From: Candidatus Woesearchaeota archaeon
Lineage (GTDB): Archaea > Nanobdellota > Nanobdellia > SCGC-AAA011-G17 > JAFCDX01
Reading direction: 5' to 3'
Length of the DNA stretch: 34,049 nucleotides
Assembly: GCA_018302265.1 (NCBI GenBank)
Contig: JAGVZV010000029.1
Location: 1 to 34,049, forward strand
The position numbers and the translations under genes are program-made. The notes under the pieces were generated by a model that did not search any database, was not told where the DNA came from, and saw nothing but the letters and a program-made list of their open reading frames with translations. Shown here piece after piece: positions 13,883 to 24,500 of this stretch; position 1 is the first letter of the stretch; the number at the start of each line of letters is the position of its first letter.

Positions 13883-13904
13883 TGAAATCACTCCCCTCGG
13901 CGTT
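13883..13904 (+). other. Copy of the tRNA-Ser 3' end (att-like site)
   Basis: TGAAAT, four bases of which three differ, then CCCCTCGGCGTT aligns without gaps to 11365-11386. The copy thus contains the last six bases of tRNA intron 3, the T-stem 3' half (degenerate) and the acceptor 3' strand plus three downstream bases. A same-orientation duplicate of a tRNA 3' end is what tRNA-targeting integration leaves. No integrase is seen between the two copies. The rest of a tRNA is not recognisable here. Confidence 0.6.
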
Positions 13905-14458
13905 TATTTTATAACATGATCCATTTCCAATTGTCTTATTATTTCCTCTGCAATTGGCTTTTCTGATGAATGCAAGTAGCTAATGACTTCGTCTTTGCCG
14001 CGCCATTTTTTGTCGTATAAATCATCTCCTAACCTAATCTTATTTCTTCTCCCAAGATATTCTATAACAAAATATGATAAGATTTTTCCAACATTTCCTC
14101 TGTCTTTGTAGTAAGCTAGTGTTTCCTCAAAAAATTTTCTTACCCATCTTATCTTTGTGTCTGTTGGTGTTCCGAAATCTTTTACTCCAAGCTCCTCACG
14201 CAATTCTCTTAGCAGGGCTGCTTCTAATGACTCTCCATCATTCACTCCCCCTTGGACAAATCCCCAACAATTTCCCCAATGTAATTTTTTTACGAGAAGA
14301 AATTCATTGTTTTGGTAAATAACTCCGGCAACAGTTTTTCTGTACCTTTCGAAAGATAATCCTTCATATTTTACTTTTCCTTCAGTTTGTTTACTTGAAT
14401 CTGGTTGTAAGTTTAAGCTACCAAATCGTTTCTTTTGCGTTTCAATTTGTTCGTGCAT
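13904..14458 (-). CDS. Nudix hydrolase
   Basis: The 184-aa protein has a full Nudix box, G70-x5-E76-x7-R84-E85-L-R-E88-E89-L-G91-V. This is the metal site for hydrolysing nucleoside diphosphates linked to another group. WGFVQGGVNDGE resembles the RppH/Ap4A hydrolase subgroup, but the substrate cannot be fixed. About 35 polar residues precede the domain. AAGGAGA just upstream of the ATG is a Shine-Dalgarno sequence and TTTTTATATAA is the likely TATA. Its stop codon touches the copy of the tRNA 3' end. Confidence 0.9.
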   Translation of the reverse strand: MHEQIETQKKRFGSLNLQPDSSKQTEGKVKYEGLSFERYRKTVAGVIYQNNEFLLVKKLHWGNCWGFVQGGVNDGESLEAALLRELREELGVKDFGTPTDTKIRWVRKFFEETLAYYKDRGNVGKILSYFVIEYLGRRNKIRLGDDLYDKKWRGKDEVISYLHSSEKPIAEEIIRQLEMDHVIK

Positions 14459-14512
14459 GGTCTCCTTTGCTAAAAGAGTTATATAAAAATATTTATCTTC
14501 TTTAAAATATAT

Positions 14513-15400
14513 TTAACTTCTCAAGAATGTGTCTACTGGAACAAAAATAGTCTGCACTATTTCCTGCGGCTGATTTGGATTGGAGTTTGTTTTATAGATA
14601 GAATATTCCTCTGAAAAACCCTCTTGCTCGTTTGTGTAAGCGTACTCTGTTGACAATAAATTATTTTCTTTTAATATCTGATAATCTGCTTTCCATATAT
14701 CCAGATTGTTTTGGTTATTCAAGAAAAAATTCTTGTAAATTATATGCGCTATCTCATGATAAATAACACGCACATCATTTGTTGCATTATAAATCAAGAT
14801 GTAATCGTACAAGGAATAATAAGCTCCAAGTATCTGTTTTTCCTCGTCTGTCAATGGCTGCTCGTCCTTGAAATAGAAAAATGGAATCCCTAATCTTGAA
14901 TAGTCCTCCTGATCATCAGCAACCTGCATAAAAAGGGGCTTCATACGCGCGTAAACCATCTCATTCTGGTATAAAACAAGAGTTCCGTGATACACTTCCT
15001 GTATTATTTTACTATCCCCTATGGTTTGTAATGATTTTACTAATTCAGTTAATTGAGCCTCCTTGTATTTGTTTTCTTCTTCTAATTTTTCAATTTCCTG
15101 GTTTGCATTTACAATAACATCCTCTTTTTTCTCTAATTCCTGCGCATAATTTGTTACTTGCTTATTTAAATTAGAAATTTGAGATTCTCTTTGTTTCAGG
15201 GTAAAATTAAGATAATTAATGTCTTGTATTGCATTGCTTAAACTCCCGGTTAAGTCACTTATGTGATAGTATGCGCTTTTAAGATCCTGGTTTTGCTGCA
15301 AGATTGCATCTCTCTTTAGCGTGTTATCATATATAAGATAGGTACTTAGTAGTACTAAAATTATGGTTATTGAAAAAAAGAAAAGATTTTTGTACCTCAT
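14513..15400 (-). CDS. Membrane-anchored coiled-coil zincin
   Basis: The 295-aa protein has an N-terminal membrane anchor (about 6-24) and a long coiled coil (about 30-128, heptad-rich with KLEEENKYKEAQL). The C-terminal globular part contains VIYHEIAHIIY: HEIAH at 215-219 is a classic HExxH zinc site, and EGFSEEYS (Glu260 or Glu264) can supply the third ligand, as in gluzincins. It is probably an extracytoplasmic metallopeptidase held away from the membrane by its coiled coil. Substrate unknown. It is divergent from the surface-protein operon starting at 15523, with a palindrome overlapping its promoter. Confidence 0.75.
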   Translation of the reverse strand: MRYKNLFFFSITIILVLLSTYLIYDNTLKRDAILQQNQDLKSAYYHISDLTGSLSNAIQDINYLNFTLKQRESQISNLNKQVTNYAQELEKKEDVIVNANQEIEKLEEENKYKEAQLTELVKSLQTIGDSKIIQEVYHGTLVLYQNEMVYARMKPLFMQVADDQEDYSRLGIPFFYFKDEQPLTDEEKQILGAYYSLYDYILIYNATNDVRVIYHEIAHIIYKNFFLNNQNNLDIWKADYQILKENNLLSTEYAYTNEQEGFSEEYSIYKTNSNPNQPQEIVQTIFVPVDTFLRS

Positions 15401-15409
15401 ATTCGCTGA

Positions 15410-15429
15410 TTTAAGAATGAGTTCTTAAA
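15410..15429 (-). promoter_or_regulatory. Palindrome at the zincin promoter
   Basis: A perfect 8-bp inverted repeat TTTAAGAA-TGAG-TTCTTAAA lies 10 nt before the ATG at 15400, in the divergent intergenic region. It overlaps the likely TATA element of the minus-strand gene, so it could be an operator. Confidence 0.5.
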
Positions 15430-15463
15430 CTTTACTCTTTTAATATGCAAATTAGGTTATGGA

Positions 15464-15516
15464 AAGCTTTAAATACTATTTATGATACTATTTTGCAATG
15501 ATAAATGAGTGGTGAA
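15464..15516 (+). promoter_or_regulatory. Promoter and Shine-Dalgarno of the surface operon
   Basis: AAGCTTTAAATACTA (15464-15478) is a strong BRE/TATA. GGTGA at 15511-15515 is a consensus Shine-Dalgarno 7 nt before the ATG at 15523. This mRNA therefore has a leader of about 20 nt, unlike the leaderless genes elsewhere in the window. Confidence 0.65.
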
Positions 15517-15522
15517 TGATAA

Positions 15523-18500
15523 ATGGTCAAAGAAAAAACTCCAAAAACTCCACAATCCAAAACTAATGTAATTCCAGCAAGTGAGTCAGACAATAAACAA
15601 TGCTTGCAGTTATTCCCGTTTTATTTCTTACCAGCAAATAAAAATTTTGAAGAATTTGAAAATATATACGGCTCTCTTGGAGAACCTAAAAAGAAAGAAG
15701 TACTTACTCCACAAGATAAACATGATGCAGGCTTTGTTGAGACTGGAACAAAAAATAATCCGGCAAATCCTAGAGATTATAAATTTGGTGAAGCACTTGT
15801 ACCAGATGATAAATTAAAAGGAGAGCAACCCGGTCAAGGCGGTCATTTTTCTGAGGTTGATGATAGATACAATAAGAATAAAGAACCAGCACCAAATGCA
15901 CAAACAGCAAAGGGCAGTCCTTCAAGATTTAAAAAATGGGCAAAGAGAGCAGTAGTTGGATTAGCTGCAACAGCTTTAATTTCTACTGGAATAGGCTATT
16001 GCAGAGGGGAAAAAGTTTGTTACGATATAACCAATAAAAAAGTAGCAACAATGTGTTATGCTCAGCAAACTCCTGGCTTAAACAGGATAGATTTTATACA
16101 AAATTCTAATTTAATTAATAATCACAACCGAATGTATGCTGCAAAGAATGAGACATTGGATAAGAAATTTTTAGCCCAATTTAGTGAAGAGGAGAAAAAT
16201 TTATCTGCGATTCCAGTAAGTTACGAAGCACAAGATGTTCCAAAAGAAGCAGAACAAGTTAAGGAAACAACAGGATTCCCACAAGTAACTGGAAAAGTAG
16301 TAAAGAAAAAGGAAAAAATAACAACCTCGGGATATGCAGTAAGGCACCCAGGAATAGAAGAAATGGGATTGAGCCTGCATTTTGAAGGTGGAAAATTATA
16401 CTATCTGGTAAATTCAGATGTGCTTGAATTTTCAAAATCAGATGGAAGAGGCCTTGAAGCTATTGTTTATGCGCCAGATGAATTTAATCTTGCCCCATTA
16501 AAAGCAGAGTTTAATGAATGCGGTCTTTCATCCATAGATCTTGGAAAAGATGCAGGGAAATATCAATTAGCAGCAGTAGCACTAAAACAAGCTCCAACAA
16601 GCCCTGTCGATAGAGTTGAAGGTCAAGGTCTAATTATTGCATCTTCAAGATTTGACACTAACATTCAAGATAAGAATATACAAACTCAGCTTGAAAAAGG
16701 ATATGAATGCATAACTCCAAAAGACAAAGAGCAGCTAGAGGGTGTAATTGGAGAAGTTGCTGAGAATACAGCTCCAGCAATGTTTAATGCATTGGATATA
16801 AGAAAAGCTAAGATAGGAGAACCCTTTGAAGCATATGCCTTTGCAATAGATAAAGAGGATTCAGCAAGCATTGTTGTGAGGGGAATTCCAGGAAGAGATG
16901 ACAATAAAAAATATAATTTTGGAACAGAAAGTGCTGATGTTGATATAAACACAATACCTCCATTGGCTGAAATAGTAAGAGCAAATAAAGTGGTAGTAAG
17001 CTCATACAGAGTCATTTCAGAAAATCCAATAAAAGATGATTTTGTTACTGGATTGTGCGCGCTAGACCAGAATCACGAGGATATATCTGTAGAAAAACAG
17101 TGTTCGGATTATGCTGTTACCTTTGATAAAGAAGATGGAAAGGCAACTGTTAGCGTAGTTTCTGCTCAGGAGCAGGGGCCTGATGTTATTGCTAAAGAAA
17201 AAGTTTCTTCAGCAGCGCACGGGAAAAGAAGAGTACATTCAATATGGGATGCTTGGTCTCCATCACAAAGCAGAAGCACAATAACAGAAGAGACGATAAC
17301 TGAAGGTCAGCCTATAGGTCTTGAAGAAACAGTTGTAGTTGCTGGAACAGCAGCTAAAGCGCAGGAAGATGGGTTTGAGATGCAGCTTAGAAGAAGATTC
17401 CCATTGAGAAATCAAAATTACATTGATCTTGAAAAAGCAGTTAAGAATCCAGATGAGCTAAGGAGATTCTACATTCCAGAAGAGAACTATGGAAGAGGTT
17501 ATGTTGTGCATATGCTTAATGCAGACCAAAACCAGGATAAAAAGATTGTATTCACAAATTATTTTGAGGATGGAACATCTGTATCAAAATTATTAAAAAT
17601 AAACAGACATGGCAGTGTTAAGATTAAAAAGAGAATGCTTGAAGGGGCAGTTTCTACTATAGAAGATCCTGTCAGCCATGATTTACTGGCTGTCAAAAAC
17701 GTGGACGGAAAGCTGCAGGCCTATTACATTTATGATTCTTCCGAAACTGTAGTTCCATACGATACACTTGACGAAAATAAAGATGCATCAACGGAATTGC
17801 CAGAAGGGGATTATGGATTAAGGCCAAGCGCAGAGAGATTCATGCATGATAATTATATGGTAAAAGTAAGCCTTAATGGCGAAGAAAGAACTTCTAATGA
17901 AGATGAAGTTGAATTCAGCCTTAAGGGTGGGGATGAATTAAATATTAAAACAGAAGGGCATTCGCCTCCAGAAAGAGCATACTACAATGAGATAAAGATA
18001 AAAGTAGAGAAGAACAGAGAGGAAAAACAGACAGAAGAATCCAAAAAAACTCAGGAAGTTAAAGAGGATGCTCCTAAAGTTTCATTAAGCAGAGAAACCA
18101 GATTGCCAAAAGTAAGTTATGAAGCAGGGGTTTCATTAAGCGATAACAGCGGGAAGGTTGAATCTTCAGCATGGGAAAATGAATACCAAGAATCAGGATA
18201 CGAAGGGAATATTGATGTATCATACTTAATTAAGGATGCTTTAAGGCTTGGGATTACAACCAGGTTCGGGCAATCAGAATCAGACATAGACAATATTGGA
18301 GAGGCTGATACAACAACTCTTAGCATAGGCGGTTATGGAGATTTAAGATTGGATAAAAATCAAACCAATCTAAGATTGTTTGGACTGTATGACAGGACAA
18401 ATGAGAAATCAAAAATAGAATTATTGGGATCCAATATTGAACAGGATGCCATAACAGACAGAATGCTTGGGGATGTGCAGCTTGATGTTAATGGTCTTGG

Positions 18501-18981
18501 AATTGAAGCTCTTGGTTCATACAAATTATATTTACTGACGCAGGATAATCCAAGTGTTGATGAGCGCGGTGCTGATAGTGATGTAGTGCTTGCTCCATTC
18601 TTCAGATACGGTGATTCAGTAATACAAGCATACTTGCATCAATACGGAAGATACAGCATACAGCTTCAAGAGGAATTAAAGGGATTGTCAGCAGGTCTTG
18701 CTGGTGCATACACCCCAAAAAGCGACAGACTAAGCGGTTTTGCTTTTGCAGGATTCCCGGTGTCAGATGAGGACATGCAGGCTTATAATTTTGGAGCTGG
18801 ATTATCATTCAGGCCATTAAAAGATAAAAATTTCTATCTTAATTTAGCTGGAGAATTCGATCAAGAAACATATAACCAAGGCAGTGATGAAATAATGAAT
18901 CAGGGTTCATCTGTTGGGCTTAGCGTAAGCAACAGAAACTTGATTGATCTAAGGCCATATCTAACTAATCTATTACACTGA
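15523..18981 (+). CDS. Giant membrane protein with beta-barrel-like C-terminus
   Basis: The 1152-aa protein is not recognised overall. Residues 1-140 are polar and probably cytoplasmic (KKWAKR before the helix), followed by one membrane helix (about 144-160). A long mixed region (about 170-830) has no clear family. After a charged linker (about 830-860), the last 290 residues (863-1152) alternate polar and hydrophobic positions in about 10-14 strands with Asp/Asn/Gly turns (for example YNFGAGLSFRPLKDKNFYLN). That style recalls bacterial outer-membrane barrels. No outer membrane is expected in this archaeon, so it could instead be a soluble beta-solenoid or sandwich. The next gene follows after 24 nt. 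Confidence 0.7.
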   Translation: MVKEKTPKTPQSKTNVIPASESDNKQCLQLFPFYFLPANKNFEEFENIYGSLGEPKKKEVLTPQDKHDAGFVETGTKNNPANPRDYKFGEALVPDDKLKGEQPGQGGHFSEVDDRYNKNKEPAPNAQTAKGSPSRFKKWAKRAVVGLAATALISTGIGYCRGEKVCYDITNKKVATMCYAQQTPGLNRIDFIQNSNLINNHNRMYAAKNETLDKKFLAQFSEEEKNLSAIPVSYEAQDVPKEAEQVKETTGFPQVTGKVVKKKEKITTSGYAVRHPGIEEMGLSLHFEGGKLYYLVNSDVLEFSKSDGRGLEAIVYAPDEFNLAPLKAEFNECGLSSIDLGKDAGKYQLAAVALKQAPTSPVDRVEGQGLIIASSRFDTNIQDKNIQTQLEKGYECITPKDKEQLEGVIGEVAENTAPAMFNALDIRKAKIGEPFEAYAFAIDKEDSASIVVRGIPGRDDNKKYNFGTESADVDINTIPPLAEIVRANKVVVSSYRVISENPIKDDFVTGLCALDQNHEDISVEKQCSDYAVTFDKEDGKATVSVVSAQEQGPDVIAKEKVSSAAHGKRRVHSIWDAWSPSQSRSTITEETITEGQPIGLEETVVVAGTAAKAQEDGFEMQLRRRFPLRNQNYIDLEKAVKNPDELRRFYIPEENYGRGYVVHMLNADQNQDKKIVFTNYFEDGTSVSKLLKINRHGSVKIKKRMLEGAVSTIEDPVSHDLLAVKNVDGKLQAYYIYDSSETVVPYDTLDENKDASTELPEGDYGLRPSAERFMHDNYMVKVSLNGEERTSNEDEVEFSLKGGDELNIKTEGHSPPERAYYNEIKIKVEKNREEKQTEESKKTQEVKEDAPKVSLSRETRLPKVSYEAGVSLSDNSGKVESSAWENEYQESGYEGNIDVSYLIKDALRLGITTRFGQSESDIDNIGEADTTTLSIGGYGDLRLDKNQTNLRLFGLYDRTNEKSKIELLGSNIEQDAITDRMLGDVQLDVNGLGIEALGSYKLYLLTQDNPSVDERGADSDVVLAPFFRYGDSVIQAYLHQYGRYSIQLQEELKGLSAGLAGAYTPKSDRLSGFAFAGFPVSDEDMQAYNFGAGLSFRPLKDKNFYLNLAGEFDQETYNQGSDEIMNQGSSVGLSVSNRNLIDLRPYLTNLLH

Positions 18982-19005
18982 TCATAATTTATTGGGAAGG
19001 CAAAT

Positions 19006-21378
19006 ATGAAATTGAAAGGGGGGTTAGTCGGAATAGTAATATTTTTGATGTTTTTAGTAGTTCTGACTCCTGCATTCTCAGCTGTTTCTATTACAATAAG
19101 CCCGGCAAATCCGGATGACAGTAATGATTTAACCTGCTTGATGAATGGAAAAACAAGCGGATTTAATGCAAAGTGGAAGGGAAGCGGAGTGACCCAGCAG
19201 GGAATTATAGTAAACCCTCTGCCAGCGTCAAAGACGCAAATTGGAACAGCCAAGTGCGAAGCATGGGTTCCAAATCCATTGGGAAATCCTATTCTTGCTG
19301 GAAGCGCTTCTGCAACAGTAACTTCTGTAGATACTTGCGCAGGAAATCATGCTCCAACATTGAATATATCCAATCAAAGTGTTGATCAGACAAGTACATT
19401 AATCCTAAACTTAAGGGATTATTCTTCAGACCAGGATGGAAATGCACTTAATTATACTGTAAGAAACGAGAATATATCACAAGCTGACTGCTCAATATCC
19501 GGAAGAACGCTTACCATAACACCAGTTTCAAGCTTTAGCGGAATGGCTTCCTGCAGAATAAGAGCAACAGATACTTGCAATGCTTTTGCAGACAGCACAT
19601 TCAATATAAGTGTTAATTTCGTTGATACAACAAATCCAATTGTCAGTTTAATAGACCATATTACACTGGATGAGGATACAACTGCAACACTTGCACTTGA
19701 TGATTATGTTTCAGACAATAACCCTGATTCTACTCTAACATGGACAGTAACAGGGAATACAAATATTCAGATAACAATAGATCCAGTAACACACGTTGCT
19801 ACTTTTGTGCCTGCAGGAAACTGGTCAGGACAAGAGGATGTAACATTCACAGCTTATGATCCTTCTGGTAATTACGGACAGGATAATGTAAGAGTAATAG
19901 TTAATCCTGTTAATGATGCTCCTTGGATAGATCCTGTAATACCAGACCAAACTGCACAAGAGGATTCTGCACCATGGAGTCTTGATTTAAAAAATTATCA
20001 GCATGATGTTGAGTCAAGCACTTTAATATGGACAGTTTCAGGAGTTGATGCAAGTTTGTTAATTATAACAATAGACGCAAACAGCAATGCAATTTTCACT
20101 CTTGTTCCTAACAGAGACGGCAATGATACTGTTACATTTACGCTAAGCGATGGTCTTGCTTCAGTTTCACAGGATGTTTTAGTAACTGTGACCCCTATAA
20201 ATCACGCTCCTGTAATAATTGCATTCTCACCTGTGCTAAATGTTGTAATGAACGAGGGAAGCTCGCAATTATTTGCAATAACAGCATCTGATCTTGATAA
20301 TGATACTTTAGTATATGATTGGCTGCTTGATGGAGTTTCAGTTTCAAACACAAATGAATTTAATTATTCTGCTTTGAACGGACCTGAAACTCATACTTTA
20401 CTTGTAAATGTTTCTGATGGTTTGCTAAGTGCAAGTGTTACATGGACTATTAATATTTTAAATTTGCCTCCAACAATTAGTGCAGCAGCAGATATAGTGA
20501 ATGAATCACAGACAACAACTGTAACAGCAAATGCAAGTGATCCAGGAATAAATGATGCTTTAACATACTCATTTGATTTTAATAATGATGGGTCATTTGA
20601 AGTTCAGGATTCTGTTTCAAATATTGCAACTTACACATGGATGGATGACGGAATTTATCCTATAAGAATAATTGTGGATGATAATGATGGCGGTACTGCC
20701 AGTATAATAATAAATGCTGAGGTTCTTGATCTTGGACCAACAGCAGTAATAAATGCTCTTTTAACAGTAACTAATGAAGGAAGCCCATTAATCTTTGATG
20801 GAAATCTATCAACATCATACCCTGATACAATAGCATTATATGAATGGGACTGGAATTATGATGGAACATTCGCAGCAGAAGACACAGGATCTGATGCATC
20901 TCATATATGGATGGATAATGGAACTTATGTTGTAGGTTTAAGAGTAATTGATGAGGATGGCTCAATGAATATTGCTGCAATAAGCATAGATGTTCTTGAT
21001 CTTGGACCTGTTGCAGACTTTATATTTTCATCCAATAACAGTTTTGCAGAGCCAAGCACTGTTTCATTTATTGATACATCATTCTCATACCCTGACTTGA
21101 TAGTTTCATGGTCATGGGACTTTGATAATAATGGTGTAGAAGATTTAAATATACAGTTCCCAACACACGATTTCATACAGAATGGAACTTATCCTGTAAC
21201 TTTAATGGTAATTGATGAGGATGGCTCTAATAGTACAATAACAAGAGATGTTGTTATATATGATACTCACCCAGTTATAACTGATTTATCCGGTCCATTG
21301 AGTATTGTAGAAGGAAATGAAGCAACATTCAATTCTGCTGCAGCAAGTTCCAGAATGGAACTTATGAAGTTATTTTAA
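19006..21378 (+). CDS. PKD/tandem-95 surface adhesin, N-terminal part
   Basis: A 790-aa exported protein with signal peptide (about 1-27). Two or three cadherin-like/tandem-95 modules follow (NDAPWIDPVIPDQTAQEDSA and the like), then PKD-type Ig domains with WDFDNNG- or WDWNYDG-like cores. The frame ends at 21378 inside a PKD domain that has lost its centre. The continuation FQNGTYEVILTIYEADGD lies in another frame from about 21345 and leads into the 21573-26342 ORF. Together they would make one adhesin of about 2400 aa. On its own this part has no membrane anchor and may be released. GGGAAGG before the ATG is the Shine-Dalgarno site. Confidence 0.8.
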   Translation: MKLKGGLVGIVIFLMFLVVLTPAFSAVSITISPANPDDSNDLTCLMNGKTSGFNAKWKGSGVTQQGIIVNPLPASKTQIGTAKCEAWVPNPLGNPILAGSASATVTSVDTCAGNHAPTLNISNQSVDQTSTLILNLRDYSSDQDGNALNYTVRNENISQADCSISGRTLTITPVSSFSGMASCRIRATDTCNAFADSTFNISVNFVDTTNPIVSLIDHITLDEDTTATLALDDYVSDNNPDSTLTWTVTGNTNIQITIDPVTHVATFVPAGNWSGQEDVTFTAYDPSGNYGQDNVRVIVNPVNDAPWIDPVIPDQTAQEDSAPWSLDLKNYQHDVESSTLIWTVSGVDASLLIITIDANSNAIFTLVPNRDGNDTVTFTLSDGLASVSQDVLVTVTPINHAPVIIAFSPVLNVVMNEGSSQLFAITASDLDNDTLVYDWLLDGVSVSNTNEFNYSALNGPETHTLLVNVSDGLLSASVTWTINILNLPPTISAAADIVNESQTTTVTANASDPGINDALTYSFDFNNDGSFEVQDSVSNIATYTWMDDGIYPIRIIVDDNDGGTASIIINAEVLDLGPTAVINALLTVTNEGSPLIFDGNLSTSYPDTIALYEWDWNYDGTFAAEDTGSDASHIWMDNGTYVVGLRVIDEDGSMNIAAISIDVLDLGPVADFIFSSNNSFAEPSTVSFIDTSFSYPDLIVSWSWDFDNNGVEDLNIQFPTHDFIQNGTYPVTLMVIDEDGSNSTITRDVVIYDTHPVITDLSGPLSIVEGNEATFNSAAASSRMELMKLF

Positions 21379-21572
21379 CTATTTACGAAGCTGATGGAGA
21401 TTACAACACCTCTTCATGGAATATAACGGTCCAGGATACTGTTCCAGTTGCAATTGCAAGATCAGATTTCGTTTTTGTTAATGAAGGAATACCACTGCAA
21501 TTCTATGGAAACAGTTCAACAGCTTATGATGGAATTTTATCATACTCATGGAATTTCTCTGACGGAACTCCA

Positions 21573-24500
21573 TTGGACACTTTAGACAATCCTGCACATA
21601 CATTTGTGCAAGATGGAATTTATGATGTTTATCTAACTGTAACTGACAATGATGGAAGCGTAAACACAACAAGATTAACAGTCGGTGTAATTGACATTAA
21701 CCCAATTGCAAACTTTTCATTCTTGCCAATAAATCCATTGGAAACAGAGCTGGTTGACTTTGCAGATTCATCTTATAGCTATGATGGTATAATCAATTGG
21801 TCTTGGAACTTTGGAGATGGAAATATAACGCAAGGGGTACAGAATCCAGCGCATAATTACAATTCCGGAAATTATAATATAACTTTAACAGTATTTGAAG
21901 CTGATGGAGATACAAGTTCAGTAACATATCCTATCAGAGTAAATGATACTGAACCAGTTGCAAATTTCATTTATGCACCAAACCCAGCAAATGAATGGGA
22001 TAATGTAACATTCACAAGCACAAGCACTTATCCGCACGATCAAATAGTCTCATGGCTGTGGAATTTTGGTGATGGTTCAACAGCAAGCGGAGAAATAGTA
22101 AATCACATTTATGCAAGCAATGGAACTTACAATGTTACACTTACAATAACAGATTCGGATGGAAGCGTTGATAGCATTGCACAAACCCTCGATGTACAAA
22201 ATGTTCCTGTTCAGGTAACACTGACAGCAAATCCATTAAATGGAAATGAGCCACTGAATGTTTCATTCACATGCACAGCAACAGGAAATGCTCCTTTCAC
22301 TTACTCATTTAATTTCTTGACAGGAAGCATAACAACAAACAGCTCAAGCTTTATTATAAATACAACTTACAATAACGGAACATACAATGCAACTTGCTCG
22401 GTAATTGATGCAGACGGAGATACGAATGTTAGTTCACAATTAATAAATGTAGATGATTTAGCTCCGCAGACAGCATTTTATTACAGTCCATTAAATCCAA
22501 TTGAAAATGAATCCATTAATTTCACAGATAATTCAACTTATGTAGTTGATCCTATCACTGATTGGTCATGGAATTTTGGTGATGGTAATGCAAGTGCATT
22601 GAGAAATCCAACACATAGCTATTTACAGAATGGAAATTATGCTGTAACTCTGACAACAACAGATGTTGACGGTTCAGTAAATTCAACTTCTCAGATAGTA
22701 GCTGTAGGAGATACAGTGCCAACAGTACTAATAGTTGCTCCAAGCACTGCAGTGGAGAATACAACTGTTACATTTACTGGATTTGGAGCAGGTTATGACA
22801 TACCGCTAAATTATTCATGGGACTTTGATGCAAACAATGGAATTACAGAGGAAGCTACAGGGCAGATTGCAACTAATAGATACCTGCAGAATGGAACTTA
22901 TATTGTTACTTTAACCATAACTGATAATGATGGGGATACAGCGAGTGCAACACACACTATTAATATAACTGATACAACCCCAATAGCAGTAGCACAAGCT
23001 AATCCGTATCCTTCTGTTGCAGAGGGTGTTTCAGTGCAGTTTGATGCAAGCAATTCAACTGGCTATGATCAGCCACTGACTTATTTATGGAATTTTGGAG
23101 ATAGTTCAACAAGCACTTTAGTAAGTCCAACCCATGTTTATACAGACCAAGGAAATTATGCTGTGATATTGACAGTAAGAGATAATGATGGGTCAACAAA
23201 TACAGCTATTCTGAATCTGGCTGTAGCAGATGCAGTTCCAGTAGCAGACTTTACTTTTGTTCCAGTAAATCCAAATGAGGGAAGCCTAGTTCAGTTTAAT
23301 GATTTATCAACGCCTGGTTATGATGGTATTGTGTCCTGGTTCTGGGATTTTGGTGATGGAAGCAATAGTACTTTACAAAATCCAGCACACACTTACGTGG
23401 ATAATGGAGTCTATACAATAATCCTGACTGTTAATGATTCAGACGGTTCAGTTGCAAGTGATACAACTCCGATACAAGTTAATAATGTCAATCCAATTGC
23501 TAATGCAAATGGCCCTTACGCATGCGGCTTAGGAAGTTCTGTATCTTTGAATGGAAGTGTATCAGATCCTGGAAATGATACTCTCACTTTTGCTTGGGAT
23601 TTAGACAATAACGGGGTTTACGAAACAAGTGGGCAGAATGTAACATATAGTTGTTTAGTAGAAGGAGTGCATGATATTGCTTTACAGGTTACAGATGATG
23701 ATTTGGGTGCTGATACTGACAATACAAATGTAACTGTTTATAACATTGTAATAAATGAATTTGAATCTAATAACGGTATTAATAATTCAGAATGGATAGA
23801 AGTATTTAATCCATCAACAAGTATAATCAATTTAAATAATTGGTATATTCAAGATAGAAGTGGAAATGGGTTTAATCTTACAGGAATATTAAATCCAAAT
23901 AATTATACAATAATTTCTATGTCAAATAGATTAGATAATGGTGGTGAGGACTTAGCATTATATGCTTATGGAATTATCATTGACAATGTAAATTATAATT
24001 TAGCAGATGATGGAAGTATTCCTAATAATTGTTGGGCAAGAGTTCCAAATGGTGTAGACACAAATACAATGGCAGATTGGATATTCCAATTATGTACAAG
24101 AGGAGCAACCAATAATTTAGTAGTAAACACTGCACCAACTTTAGCGATATTACCAGACCAGAATTATTTACAAGATTCTGGATCCCATGATAATGTTATT
24201 GACATATGGGCTTACGCTAGTGATGCACAAGATGCAGATAGTGTAATGACTTATTCCATTATTTCAGAAACAAACACAGCAGTTGTTGATTGTTTAATTG
24301 ATTTAAACAGGTACATTAATTGTAGTGTACAAGCTGGAATGATTGGATTCTCAGATGTTACAGTAAGAGTAACAGATACTGGATTACTAACAGCTGATGA
24401 TACATTCAGAGTAAATGTTAATCCACTTGGATTGCCTCAGTGCTCAGACGGCGTTGATAATGACGGAGATTTGTTAACCGATGCAAATGATGCAGGATGT

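Noticed and set aside
13742-13902. Possible complete second intron-containing tRNA ending at the tRNA-like 3' end
   Set aside because: GAGG at about 13744 could pair with CCTC at 13895, but no D-arm, anticodon arm or variable arm can be built. Only the 3' end is supported.
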